This document shows positions 36,932 through 45,172 of a stretch of DNA of 64,000 nt, piece after piece; position 1 is the first letter of the stretch, and each line of letters opens with the position of its first letter. Source of the DNA: Pseudomonas sp. stari2 (lineage in GTDB: Bacteria; Pseudomonadota; Gammaproteobacteria; Pseudomonadales; Pseudomonadaceae); contig NZ_CP099760.1 of NCBI RefSeq assembly GCF_040760005.1, forward strand, positions 1,979,501-2,043,500, in the 5' to 3' direction. The position numbers and the translations under genes are program-made. The notes under the pieces were generated by a model. The model saw only the letters and a list, made by a program, of their open reading frames with translations. It searched no databases and had not been told where the DNA came from.

Positions 36932-37552
36932 ATGTTTCGTCAGCTGCTTCGCCACACCACGACTCTTGCATTGATCGGCGTGCTTGGCGCCGGCAGCGTC
37001 TACGCCGGTGAGGCCCCGGGGATGCGCATTGGTGTGCGCGGCGAAATCACCGGGGTCAGCCCCGACTCGCTCAAGGTTCACGTCAACAGCGGTGAAAACG
37101 TGGTGGTCCGGTTGACCCCGGACACCAAGGTCCGCGCCGTCACCCTGGCCAATATCGAAGACATCAAGCCCGGCAGCTACATCGGCTCGGCAGCCATTCC
37201 TCAGGAGGATGGCACGCTCAAAGCGCTGGAGGTGCATGTATTCCCTCCGGAGTTGGCTGGCAGCGGCGATGGCCACCGGCCGTTCGACCTGACCAAGGAC
37301 AGCAGCATGACCAATGGCAGCGTCGGTGATCTGGTGGTGAGCAACGGCCGGGTGCTGACCGTCAACTACAAGGGCGGCCAGCAGAAGATCCTGGTGCCGG
37401 AGGATGTGCCAATCGTCAACCTGACGCCGGGCGATCGCAACCTGCTCAAGGTTGGCGTGAGGATCGTCACTTTCGTGACCCAGAGTGCGGACGGAACGCT
37501 GACTGCGCAATCGATCTCGGCCGGCAAGGATGGCGTGAAACCGCCCATGTGA
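36932..37552 (+). CDS. periplasmic protein of unknown function (DUF5666-like)
   Basis: The 206-residue protein has a signal peptide (residues about 1-24, cleavage near VYA-GE). The mature part is rich in beta strands with two similar segments (VRGEITGVSPDSLKVHVNSG; NGRVLTVNYKGGQQKILVP). This recalls OB-like metal or ligand-binding domains called DUF5666; the match is weak. It stands alone, diverges from the MFS gene and is followed by a terminator. Function unknown. Confidence 0.65.
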   Translation: MFRQLLRHTTTLALIGVLGAGSVYAGEAPGMRIGVRGEITGVSPDSLKVHVNSGENVVVRLTPDTKVRAVTLANIEDIKPGSYIGSAAIPQEDGTLKALEVHVFPPELAGSGDGHRPFDLTKDSSMTNGSVGDLVVSNGRVLTVNYKGGQQKILVPEDVPIVNLTPGDRNLLKVGVRIVTFVTQSADGTLTAQSISAGKDGVKPPM

Positions 37553-37560
37553 ACGCATAC

Positions 37561-37591
37561 AAAAAAGGCGACCTCTTCAGGTCGCCTTTTT
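37561..37591. terminator. bidirectional terminator between the periplasmic protein gene and sbp
   Basis: AAAAAAGGCGACCT and AGGTCGCCTTTTT form a stem with loop CTTC, flanked by A and T runs. It separates two convergent genes. Confidence 0.92.
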
Positions 37592-37607
37592 CATTTCAGC
37601 TCACGTC

Positions 37608-38606
37608 TTACTTGTTGGTGTAGATCTGGTCGAAGATCCCGCCATCGTTGAAGTGGGTCTTCTGCACGGTGCGCCAATCGCCGAAGGTTTTCTCGACCGA
37701 CAGGAAGTCGACTTTCGGGAAGCGGTCGGTGTACTTGGCCAGTACCGCCGGGTCACGTGGGCGCAGGTAGTTGGCGGCCGCGATTTCCTGGCCCTCCGGC
37801 GACCACAGGTACTTCAGGTATTCTTCGGCCGCCGCGCGGGAGCCTTTCTTCTCGACGACTTTGTCGACCACCGATACAGGCGGCTCGGCTTCGGCGGAGA
37901 CGCTTGGGTAGATGACTTCGAACTGGTCGCGGCCGAACTCGCGGGCGATCATTTCGGCTTCGTTCTCGAAGGTCACCAGCACGTCGCCGATCTGGTTGGT
38001 CATGAACGTGGTCGTCGCGGCGCGGCCACCGGTGTCCAGCACTGGCGCTTGCTTGAACAACTTGCCGACGAAGTCTTTGGCCTTGTTCTCGTCACCGCCG
38101 TTTTTCAGCACATAGCCCCAGGCGGACAGATAGGTATAGCGGCCGTTGCCCGAGGTTTTCGGGTTCGGCACGATCACCTGCACGCCGTCCTTGAGCAGGT
38201 CCGGCCAGTCTTTCAGGGCTTTCGGGTTGCCCTTGCGCACGATAAACACGGTCGCGGAGGTGAACGGTGCGCTGTTGTTCGGCAGACGGGTGACCCAGTT
38301 TTCCGGGACCAGTTTGCCGTTGTCGGCCAGGGCGTTGATGTCGGTCGCCATGTTCATGGTGATGACGTCAGCCGGCAGGCCGTCGATCACCGAGCGCGCC
38401 TGTTTGCTGGAGCCGCCGAAAGACATCTGCACGGTGATGTCCTCTTTGTGTTCGGCTTGCCAGTGTTTCTGGAACGCAGTGTTGTAGTCCTTGTAGAAAT
38501 CGCGCATCACGTCGTAGGAAACGTTAAGCAGGGTCGGTGCGGCTTGAGCCACGCTGCCGAAGGCCAGACCTGCGGCGAGAAGTGAGGCGCCAAAGAGTTT
38601 TTTCAC
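37608..38606 (-). CDS. sbp: periplasmic sulfate-binding protein
   Basis: Sbp is the substrate-binding part of the sulfate/thiosulfate ABC transporter. The 332-residue protein has a signal peptide (residues 1-22, ending AQA). It also has the family's conserved pieces: LLNVSYDVMRDFY near the start, and SFGGSSKQARSVIDGLPADV at about residues 61-80. No permease or ATPase gene is next to it. In Pseudomonas the cysTWA genes are often right behind sbp, but here an ion channel gene lies upstream and an unrelated gene downstream, so Sbp must use a transporter encoded elsewhere. Confidence 0.94.
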   Translation of the reverse strand: MKKLFGASLLAAGLAFGSVAQAAPTLLNVSYDVMRDFYKDYNTAFQKHWQAEHKEDITVQMSFGGSSKQARSVIDGLPADVITMNMATDINALADNGKLVPENWVTRLPNNSAPFTSATVFIVRKGNPKALKDWPDLLKDGVQVIVPNPKTSGNGRYTYLSAWGYVLKNGGDENKAKDFVGKLFKQAPVLDTGGRAATTTFMTNQIGDVLVTFENEAEMIAREFGRDQFEVIYPSVSAEAEPPVSVVDKVVEKKGSRAAAEEYLKYLWSPEGQEIAAANYLRPRDPAVLAKYTDRFPKVDFLSVEKTFGDWRTVQKTHFNDGGIFDQIYTNK

Positions 38607-38710
38607 TGCGCATTCCTTGTTCTGTGGGGGTGTTTTTACAAAGGTGAGGCCATTTGCCAGCGACTATAGCGGGGCGCGCATAGTCGCTTAAAGATTAAAA
38701 AGAACTTTGC

Positions 38711-39535
38711 TTATTCCATTTTCTTGAACAGCGCATTGCCACAACGGGAGCAGAACGAGGCTTCGTGTTCATGGCTGTTTTTCTTGCACACCGGGCAGTC
38801 GTGCTGCAGCTGACCGCCACGCATGGCAGTGGCCAGTTCGGCGGTGAAAATCCCGGTGGGCACGGCGATGATCGAATAACCGGTGATCATCACCAGCGAC
38901 GAAATCACCTGGCCCAGAACGGTCCTTGGCACGATGTCGCCATAACCCACGGTGGTCAGGGTCACGATAGCCCAATAGATGCCTTTGGGAATGCTGGTGA
39001 AGCCGTGCTCCGGGCCTTCGACTACGTACATCAAGGTGCCGAACACCGTGACCAGGGTGCAGACGCTGAGGAGAAACACGAGGATTTTCTGCTTGCTGCC
39101 GCGCAAGGCATCGAGCAGGTAATGCGCCTGTTTCAAGTACGGCCCGAGCTTGAGTACCCGGAAGATCCGCAGCATCCGGATCACCCGGATGATCAGCAGG
39201 TATTGGGCATCGCTGTAATACAACGCGAGGATGCCCGGCACGATCGCCAGCAGGTCAACCAGCCCATAGAAACTGAAGGCGTAGCGCAACGGCTTGGGCG
39301 AGCAATACAGGCGCAGCAGGTACTCGCCGAGGAAGATGACCGTGAAGCCCCATTCGATGTACGCCAGCACATTGGCGTAGTTCTGGTGAACTTCATCGAT
39401 GCTGTCGAGGATCACGGTCACCAGACTGGCGAAGATGATCAGCAGCAAAGTCTTGTCGAAACGGCGGCCAGCCACCGTATCGGTCTGGAAAATGATCACG
39501 TACAGGCGATCACGCCACGTGTTGTTACCGTTCAT
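38711..39535 (-). CDS. voltage-sensor-type potassium channel with C-terminal zinc ribbon
   Basis: From ATG 39535 the product is 274 residues with six membrane helices. The S4 helix carries a row of Arg (RVIRMLRIFRVLK, about residues 117-129) and the pore filter TVGYGD at about residues 195-200, which marks K+ selectivity. The C-terminus has two CxxC pairs (Cys247, 250, 262, 265), a small zinc ribbon that is unusual for Kv-type channels. The start is close behind the urea transporter stop, with AAGG at suitable distance, so they may be one transcript. An in-frame ATG at 39541 is also possible. Confidence 0.87.
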   Translation of the reverse strand: MNGNNTWRDRLYVIIFQTDTVAGRRFDKTLLLIIFASLVTVILDSIDEVHQNYANVLAYIEWGFTVIFLGEYLLRLYCSPKPLRYAFSFYGLVDLLAIVPGILALYYSDAQYLLIIRVIRMLRIFRVLKLGPYLKQAHYLLDALRGSKQKILVFLLSVCTLVTVFGTLMYVVEGPEHGFTSIPKGIYWAIVTLTTVGYGDIVPRTVLGQVISSLVMITGYSIIAVPTGIFTAELATAMRGGQLQHDCPVCKKNSHEHEASFCSRCGNALFKKME

Positions 39536-39556
39536 GCACATCGCCTTGGCCGTCAA

Positions 39557-40471
39557 TCAGCGCAGCCTAGGTTGATTCTCCCCGTTAGTGCAAGGCGCGG
39601 CGTTGATCTCCGCTTGGCGCATCAGGCGAATGCCGGTGCGCAGCAGCCAGCAGGCGAGAATGAACGGTGCCGTGAGGGTCGCAAGACCGATGGCACTGAA
39701 CAGAGGCGTCAGCAGCAGCGCCAGACCAATGCCGAACAGCGGCAGCCACGGTTGCTGGCGCTGGGCGCTGAAGGCGAGGGCGGCGAGCACGGTGTTGTAG
39801 CCACCCAGCCCCAGCAGCGCTATCTGGCTTTCGTGGTGCAACAGGCTGGAACCGAGGCCAATCGCCGATGCCAATAGCGCCCAGGCAAACGCCCGGCGAT
39901 CAGCGATCAGCAACCCGGCGGCGATCAATCCACCGGCCAACGGATGGTCGAGGAACATCACCTGACCGAATCCTTTCAGGGCGGCAGCGAGCAGGTTCAG
40001 GGTGTTCAGCTCAAGCGCCGGCACCGGTGTCGAAGGCTCGGCGAAACACAGGAACACCCAGCTCAACAATACGAACGGCGCAGTGTAGGCGGGCAGGTAC
40101 TCGGTGAGGCGTGCGCGTTTGAGCCACTGCTGCGTGATCATCGCGCTCAGGCCACCGGCCGCCAGAATCAGCGGTGGCAGCATCGGCGACCAGGGGAAAT
40201 ACAGGCTCAACAACAGGCCGACCAGCACGCCGTTGTAGCTGAACAGTCCGGCCTGGCGGTCAGCCTTGGCGTAGTTGCGCCGTTGCGCAGTGAGCAAACC
40301 GGCGACCGCGCCGAGCAGCGCGCCGGCGAACAGCACCGGCGCGGTGAATAAAATGGCCAAAAGGCACAGCAGGCCACACAGCGGATGACGCTGGAGGAAG
40401 ATTTGACTGAAACCGTTGAGCAAAGCCTCGGCCCAGTCGGGGCAGTGGGTGTTGAAATGGTTGGCAGGCAT
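39557..40471 (-). CDS. urea transporter
   Basis: The 304-residue product is a ten-helix membrane protein of the UT (urea transporter) family. It shows the repeat-type pieces NGFSQIFLQRHPLCGLLCLL and KGFGQVMFLDHPLAGGLIAA, which begin the two halves. Such proteins let urea cross the membrane along its gradient. It lies downstream of pyk and the glyoxylate genes on the same strand, 145 bases away, and directly before the K+ channel gene. No urease genes are in the window. Confidence 0.88.
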   Translation of the reverse strand: MPANHFNTHCPDWAEALLNGFSQIFLQRHPLCGLLCLLAILFTAPVLFAGALLGAVAGLLTAQRRNYAKADRQAGLFSYNGVLVGLLLSLYFPWSPMLPPLILAAGGLSAMITQQWLKRARLTEYLPAYTAPFVLLSWVFLCFAEPSTPVPALELNTLNLLAAALKGFGQVMFLDHPLAGGLIAAGLLIADRRAFAWALLASAIGLGSSLLHHESQIALLGLGGYNTVLAALAFSAQRQQPWLPLFGIGLALLLTPLFSAIGLATLTAPFILACWLLRTGIRLMRQAEINAAPCTNGENQPRLR

Positions 40472-40518
40472 GTCTGGAGAATCTGGGCAGTTGGAAAATC
40501 AAAAGGTCTTGCTTGAAG

Positions 40519-40612
40519 CTGTGGCGAGGGAGCTCATGCCCGGCGAATGCGGTGTCTCTTGTGGAAACCGTCATGCCGGGCGACGGGAGCACGCTCCCTC
40601 GCCATACAGGTG
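40519..40612. repeat. REP-type inverted pair between pyk and the urea transporter gene
   Basis: TGTGGCGAGGGAGC and GCTCCCTCGCCATA face each other about 65 bases apart, with an inner inverted pair ATGCCCGGCG and CATGCCGGGCG nearby. This fits a REPIN of fluorescent pseudomonads. Confidence 0.6.
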
Positions 40613-40616
40613 TTGC

Positions 40617-42032
40617 TTAAATCAATGTTTCGATCCGCAGCGAATTAGTCGATCCCGGCTGGCCAAACGGCACACCCGCGGTGATCAGCAACGTATCGCC
40701 ACGCTCGGCCATTCCTTGAGCCTGAGCGATTTCCAGCGCGGTCGAGCACACTTCATCTACCTGACGCAGGCGATCATTGACCACCGAATGAATGCCCCAC
40801 GCCACGCTCAGCCGGCGGGCGGTCTGCAGGTTCGGCGTCAGGTTGAGGATCGGCGCTTTCGGCCGCTCCCGCGCCGCACGCAAACTCGATGCGCCGGACT
40901 CGCTGTAGTTGACCAGCACCGCCACCGGCAGCACGTTGCTGATGCGGCGAATCGCACAGCTGATCGCATCGGACACGGTCGCTTCGGCTTTCGGCCGGCT
41001 GACGTCGAGTTGGGTCTGGTAATCCGGACCGTTCTCCACCTGGCGGATGATCTTGCTCATCATCTGCACGGCTTCCAGCGGGTATTCGCCGGACGCGGTT
41101 TCTGCCGACAGCATCACCGCATCGGCGCCTTCGGCCACGGCGTTGGCGACGTCGGTGACTTCAGCGCGGGTCGGCGCCGGGGAGAAACGCATCGACTCGA
41201 GCATCTGCGTCGCCACCACCACCGGTTTGCCGAGCTGACGGCAGGTGGTGATGATGTTTTTCTGGATCTGCGGCACGCTTTCGGCCGGCACTTCCACGCC
41301 GAGGTCACCACGAGCCACCATGATCGCGTCGCTCAGTTCGGCGATCTCGCGCAGTTGCTCGACGGCCGACGGCTTCTCGATTTTCGCCATCAGGAACGCC
41401 TTGTCGCCGATCAGCTCGCGGGCCTCGATGATGTCTTGCGGACGCTGCACGAACGACAGCGCCACCCAGTCCACACCCAGCTCCAGGCCGAAGCTCAGGT
41501 CGCGGCGATCCTTGGTGGTCAGCGGGCTCAGATCGAGTACCGCTTGCGGCACGTTCACGCCTTTGCGATCTGACAGTTCACCGCCGTTGAGCACGGTGGT
41601 GTCGATCGCATCGCTGTACTTGGTGACGACCCGCAGCCGCAGTTTGCCGTCATCGAGCAGCAGGTCCATCCCGGCTTCCAGCGCCGCGATGATCTCCGGA
41701 TGCGGCAGGTTCACCCGGCGTTCGTCGCCCGGCGTCGCGTCCAGATCGAGGCGGAAGGCCTGACCGCGATGCAGCTGAACCTTGCCGTCAGCGAACTTGC
41801 CGACCCGCAGTTTCGGCCCTTGCAGGTCCATCAGGATCCCGAGCGGGTAGTTGAGCTGGCGCTCGACTTCGCGTATCCACTGATAGCGCTTGGCGTGGTC
41901 GGCGTGATCGCCGTGGCTGAAGTTGAGGCGGAAGATGTTGACCCCGGCCTCGACCAACTCGCGGATGTCTTCGATGCCGTCGACGGCAGGCCCGAGGGTG
42001 GCGAGGATTTTGACCTTTTTGTCAGGCGTCAT
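40617..42032 (-). CDS. pyk: pyruvate kinase
   Basis: Pyruvate kinase converts phosphoenolpyruvate and ADP to pyruvate and ATP. The 471-residue protein has KILATLGPA, the substrate-binding FRLNFSHGDH, the active-site stretch ending in MVARGDLGVE, and ATQMLESM. It ends the gcl-hyi-glxR-ttuD-pyk row and overlaps ttuD by four bases, so it serves the last step of the glyoxylate route here. Whether a second pyruvate kinase exists elsewhere cannot be seen. Confidence 0.95.
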   Translation of the reverse strand: MTPDKKVKILATLGPAVDGIEDIRELVEAGVNIFRLNFSHGDHADHAKRYQWIREVERQLNYPLGILMDLQGPKLRVGKFADGKVQLHRGQAFRLDLDATPGDERRVNLPHPEIIAALEAGMDLLLDDGKLRLRVVTKYSDAIDTTVLNGGELSDRKGVNVPQAVLDLSPLTTKDRRDLSFGLELGVDWVALSFVQRPQDIIEARELIGDKAFLMAKIEKPSAVEQLREIAELSDAIMVARGDLGVEVPAESVPQIQKNIITTCRQLGKPVVVATQMLESMRFSPAPTRAEVTDVANAVAEGADAVMLSAETASGEYPLEAVQMMSKIIRQVENGPDYQTQLDVSRPKAEATVSDAISCAIRRISNVLPVAVLVNYSESGASSLRAARERPKAPILNLTPNLQTARRLSVAWGIHSVVNDRLRQVDEVCSTALEIAQAQGMAERGDTLLITAGVPFGQPGSTNSLRIETLI

Positions 42033-43303
42033 GATTTGGAACTCTCGAGGATCAGAATGGCGCGGAAGTCGTTGACGTTGGTGCGGGTCGGCTCGGTGAC
42101 GATCAGCGCATCGAGCGCCGCGAAGTAGCCGTAGCCGTTGTTGTTATCCAGCTCGTCGCTGGCGCTCAGCCCAAGGGCGGCGGCGCGGGCGTAGCTGTCC
42201 GGGGTCATGATCGCGCCGGCGTTGTCTTCCGAGCCGTCGATGCCGTCGGTGTCACCGGCCAGCGCATAGACGCCGGGCTGGCCCTTGAGGCTGTCGGTGA
42301 GGCTGAGGAGGAATTCGGCGTTGCGTCCGCCACGGCCATTGCCGCGCACGGTCACGGTGGTTTCGCCGCCGGAGAGAATCACGCACGGTGCCGCCAGTGG
42401 CTGGCCGTGATGAATGATCTGGCGCGCGATACCGGCGTGGACTTTCGCCACTTCCCGGGATTCGCCTTCCAGGTCGCCGAGGATCAGCGTGCTGAAACCG
42501 GCCTGACGGCATTTCACTGCCGCCGCATCCAGCGATTGCTGAGGGCGGGCGATCAGCTGGAAGTGACTGCGGGCCAGGCTCGGATCGCCGGGTTTGACGG
42601 TTTCCGATTCCGGGCTTTGCAGCCAGGTACGCACGGAAGCCGGGATCTCGATACCGTAGCGCTTGATGATCGCCAGTGCTTCGGCGCTGGTGCTCGGGTC
42701 GGCCACGGTCGGGCCGGAGGCGATGACCGTGGCGAGGTCGCCCGGTACATCGGAAATCGCGTAGGTATAAACAGTCGCCGGCCAGCAAGCCTTGCCCAGG
42801 CGTCCGCCCTTGATCGCCGAGAGGTGCTTGCGCACGCAGTTCATCTCGCCGATGGTCGCGCCGGATTTGAGCAGGGCTTTGTTGATCGACTGTTTGTCGG
42901 CCAGGGTGATGCCTTCGGCCGGCAGCGCCAGCAGGGCAGAGCCACCGCCGGACAGCAGGAAGATCACGCGGTCGTCTTCGGTCAGGTTGCTGACCAGATC
43001 CAGCACGCGTTTGGCCACGGCCAGACCGGCAGCGTCCGGCACCGGGTGCGCGGCTTCGACCACTTCGATTTTTTCGCACGGGGCGCCGTGACCGTAACGG
43101 GTCACCACAAGGCCCGAGACTTCGCCTTCCCAGCAGCGCTCGACCACTTGCGCCATGGCAGCGGCAGCCTTGCCGGCGCCGATGACGATCACGCGACCTG
43201 TGCGGTCGGCTGGCAGATGGGCTTCGAGGACCTGGTTCGGATGGGCCGCGTCGATGGCTGTGGCAAACAGCTCGCGCAGCAGTTGTTGCGGATCGACCGA
43301 CAT
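42029..43303 (-). CDS. ttuD: glycerate 2-kinase / TtuD (MOFRL family)
   Basis: The 424-residue protein belongs to the type 2 glycerate kinase (MOFRL) family, often named hydroxypyruvate reductase TtuD. Conserved pieces are VIVIGAGKAAAAMAQ, FLLSGGGSALLALP and DTDGIDGSEDNAGAI. The expected reaction in this context is glycerate plus ATP to 2-phosphoglycerate, between GlxR and Pyk. It overlaps pyk by ATGA. Confidence 0.92.
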   Translation of the reverse strand: MSVDPQQLLRELFATAIDAAHPNQVLEAHLPADRTGRVIVIGAGKAAAAMAQVVERCWEGEVSGLVVTRYGHGAPCEKIEVVEAAHPVPDAAGLAVAKRVLDLVSNLTEDDRVIFLLSGGGSALLALPAEGITLADKQSINKALLKSGATIGEMNCVRKHLSAIKGGRLGKACWPATVYTYAISDVPGDLATVIASGPTVADPSTSAEALAIIKRYGIEIPASVRTWLQSPESETVKPGDPSLARSHFQLIARPQQSLDAAAVKCRQAGFSTLILGDLEGESREVAKVHAGIARQIIHHGQPLAAPCVILSGGETTVTVRGNGRGGRNAEFLLSLTDSLKGQPGVYALAGDTDGIDGSEDNAGAIMTPDSYARAAALGLSASDELDNNNGYGYFAALDALIVTEPTRTNVNDFRAILILESSKS

Positions 43304-43348
43304 GGCGGGCTCCCGGAATTCTTGTTATTGGAAGGGCAACTCGGTCCA

Positions 43349-43374
43349 GTGTGGAAGCAGGGCTGCTTCCACAC
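43349..43374. repeat. intergenic hairpin between ttuD and glxR
   Basis: GTGTGGAAGCAG and CTGCTTCCACAC are perfect inverted arms with two bases between them. There is no T run, so it is more likely an RNA-stabilising or REP-like element than a terminator. Confidence 0.5.
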
Positions 43375-43391
43375 CGGGGGCGGGGCAGGGC

Positions 43392-44285
43392 TTACTTCTT
43401 GTCGCGAATCGAGAAGTTGGCCATGTGTTCCAGGCCCTTGATCAGCGCCGAGTGGTCCCAGTTGCTGCCACCGATGGCCGCGCAGGTGCTGAACACCTGC
43501 TGGGCGTTGGCGGTGTTCGGCAGGTTGATGTTCAGCTCCTTGGCGCCTTGCAGGGCCAGGTTCAGGTCCTTCTGGTGCAGGCTGATGCGGAAGCCCGGAT
43601 CGAAGGTGCCCTTGATCATGCGCTCGCCGTGCACTTCGAGGATCTTCGAGGAGGCGAAACCGCCCATCAGTGCTTCACGCACCTTGGCCGGATCGGCACC
43701 GTTTTTCGAAGCGAACAGCAGGGCTTCGGCGACGGCCTGAATGTTCAGGGCAACGATGATCTGGTTCGCCACCTTGGCGGTCTGACCGTCGCCATTGCCG
43801 CCGACCAGGGTGATGTTCTTGCCCATGGCCTGGAACAGCGGCAGTGCGCGTTCGAAGGCATCGGCGTCGCCGCCGACCATGATGCTCAGGGTCGCAGCCT
43901 TGGCACCGACTTCACCACCGGACACTGGAGCGTCGAGGTATTGCGCGCCTTTTTCGTTGATCTTCGCGGCGAAAGCCTTGGTGGCGGTTGGCGAGATCGA
44001 GCTCATGTCGATCACGACCTTGCCTTTGCCAATGCCGGCAGCGACGCCGTCGGTGCGGAACAGCACGTCGTCGACCTGCGGGGTATCCGGCACCATGACG
44101 ATGATGAATTCAGCTTCCTGGGCCACTTCTTTCGGGTTGGCCAGGGCGACGGCGCCAGCGGCGACCAGATCGGCAGGAGCGGCGTCGTGGTGTGCCGACA
44201 GGAACAGGCTGTGACCGGCTTTCTGCAGGTTCGAAGCCATTGGGTGGCCCATGATGCCGGTGCCGATAAATCCGATTTTAGCCAT
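43392..44285 (-). CDS. glxR: 2-hydroxy-3-oxopropionate reductase (tartronate semialdehyde reductase)
   Basis: GlxR reduces tartronate semialdehyde, the product of Gcl, to glycerate. The 297-residue protein of the beta-hydroxyacid dehydrogenase family has the NAD(P) motif IGFIGTGIMGHPMASNL at the start. The substrate motif DAPVSGGEVGA lies near residues 118-128, and the catalytic Lys is in GQTAKVANQ. It lies between hyi and ttuD. Confidence 0.95.
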   Translation of the reverse strand: MAKIGFIGTGIMGHPMASNLQKAGHSLFLSAHHDAAPADLVAAGAVALANPKEVAQEAEFIIVMVPDTPQVDDVLFRTDGVAAGIGKGKVVIDMSSISPTATKAFAAKINEKGAQYLDAPVSGGEVGAKAATLSIMVGGDADAFERALPLFQAMGKNITLVGGNGDGQTAKVANQIIVALNIQAVAEALLFASKNGADPAKVREALMGGFASSKILEVHGERMIKGTFDPGFRISLHQKDLNLALQGAKELNINLPNTANAQQVFSTCAAIGGSNWDHSALIKGLEHMANFSIRDKK

Positions 44286-44328
44286 GAGAAATTCCTCTTG
44301 TTTTTGTCTTGCTCAAGCAAATAGGGGG

Positions 44329-45111
44329 TCAGATCGCGTTGTGGGTCTTCAGCCAGCCGAGGCCCGCTTCAGTGGTGGTCAGCGGTTTGTACTCGCAGCC
44401 GACCCAGCCCTGATAACCGAAGCGATCCAGGTGTTCGAACAGGAAGCGATAGTTGATCTCGCCAGTGCCCGGCTCGTTGCGGCCCGGGTTGTCGGCCAAC
44501 TGCACATGGTTGATCTCGCCCAGGTGCGATTGCAGGGTGCGGGCCAGATCGCCTTCCATGATTTGCATGTGATAGATGTCGTATTGCAGGAACAGATTGG
44601 CGCTGCCGACCTGCTCGCGAATCGACAGGGCCTGCGCCGTGTTGTTCAGGTAGAAGCCCGGAATGTCGCGGGTGTTGATCGCTTCCATCACCAGTTTGAT
44701 ACCGACGGCTTGCAGCTTGTCGGCGGCGTACTTGAGGTTGGCGACGAAGGTCTTTTCAACGGTGGCATCGTCCACGCCCTGCGGACGGATACCGGCCAGG
44801 CAGTTGACCTGGGTGTTGCCCAGCACCTGTGCGTAGGCGATGGCCAGATCGACCCCGGCGCGGAACTCTTCGACCCGGTCCGGCAGGCACGCGATACCGC
44901 GCTCGCCCTTGGCCCAGTCACCCGCTGGCAGGTTGAACAGCACTTGGGTCAGACCGTTGGCGTCGAGTTTGGCCTTGATTTCGGCAGAGCTGAAATCGTA
45001 CGGGAACAGGTACTCGACACCGCTGAAGCCCGCCTTGGCGGCGGCGTCGAAACGGGCAAGGAAATCCTGTTCGGTGAACAGCATGGACAGGTTGGCTGCG
45101 AAACGCGGCAT
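44329..45111 (-). CDS. hyi: hydroxypyruvate isomerase
   Basis: Hyi interconverts hydroxypyruvate and tartronate semialdehyde. The 260-residue protein is a TIM-barrel isomerase that begins PRFAANLSMLFTEQDFLARF and has metal-ligand regions KLVMEAINTRDIPGFYL and QYDIYHMQIMEGDL. It lies between gcl and glxR with gaps of about 60 and 43 bases. Confidence 0.94.
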   Translation of the reverse strand: MPRFAANLSMLFTEQDFLARFDAAAKAGFSGVEYLFPYDFSSAEIKAKLDANGLTQVLFNLPAGDWAKGERGIACLPDRVEEFRAGVDLAIAYAQVLGNTQVNCLAGIRPQGVDDATVEKTFVANLKYAADKLQAVGIKLVMEAINTRDIPGFYLNNTAQALSIREQVGSANLFLQYDIYHMQIMEGDLARTLQSHLGEINHVQLADNPGRNEPGTGEINYRFLFEHLDRFGYQGWVGCEYKPLTTTEAGLGWLKTHNAI

Positions 45112-45133
45112 GGTGGTCTCCCGTTAGAGTGAT

Positions 45134-45158
45134 CGTTCCCGCGCCCGGCGCGGGAACG
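45134..45158. repeat. palindromic hairpin between gcl and hyi
   Basis: CGTTCCCGCGCC and GGCGCGGGAACG form an inverted repeat in the 61-base gap. It could protect or process the operon mRNA; there is no T run as in a terminator. Confidence 0.5.
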
Positions 45159-45172
45159 AACGGCAAGCAGTT

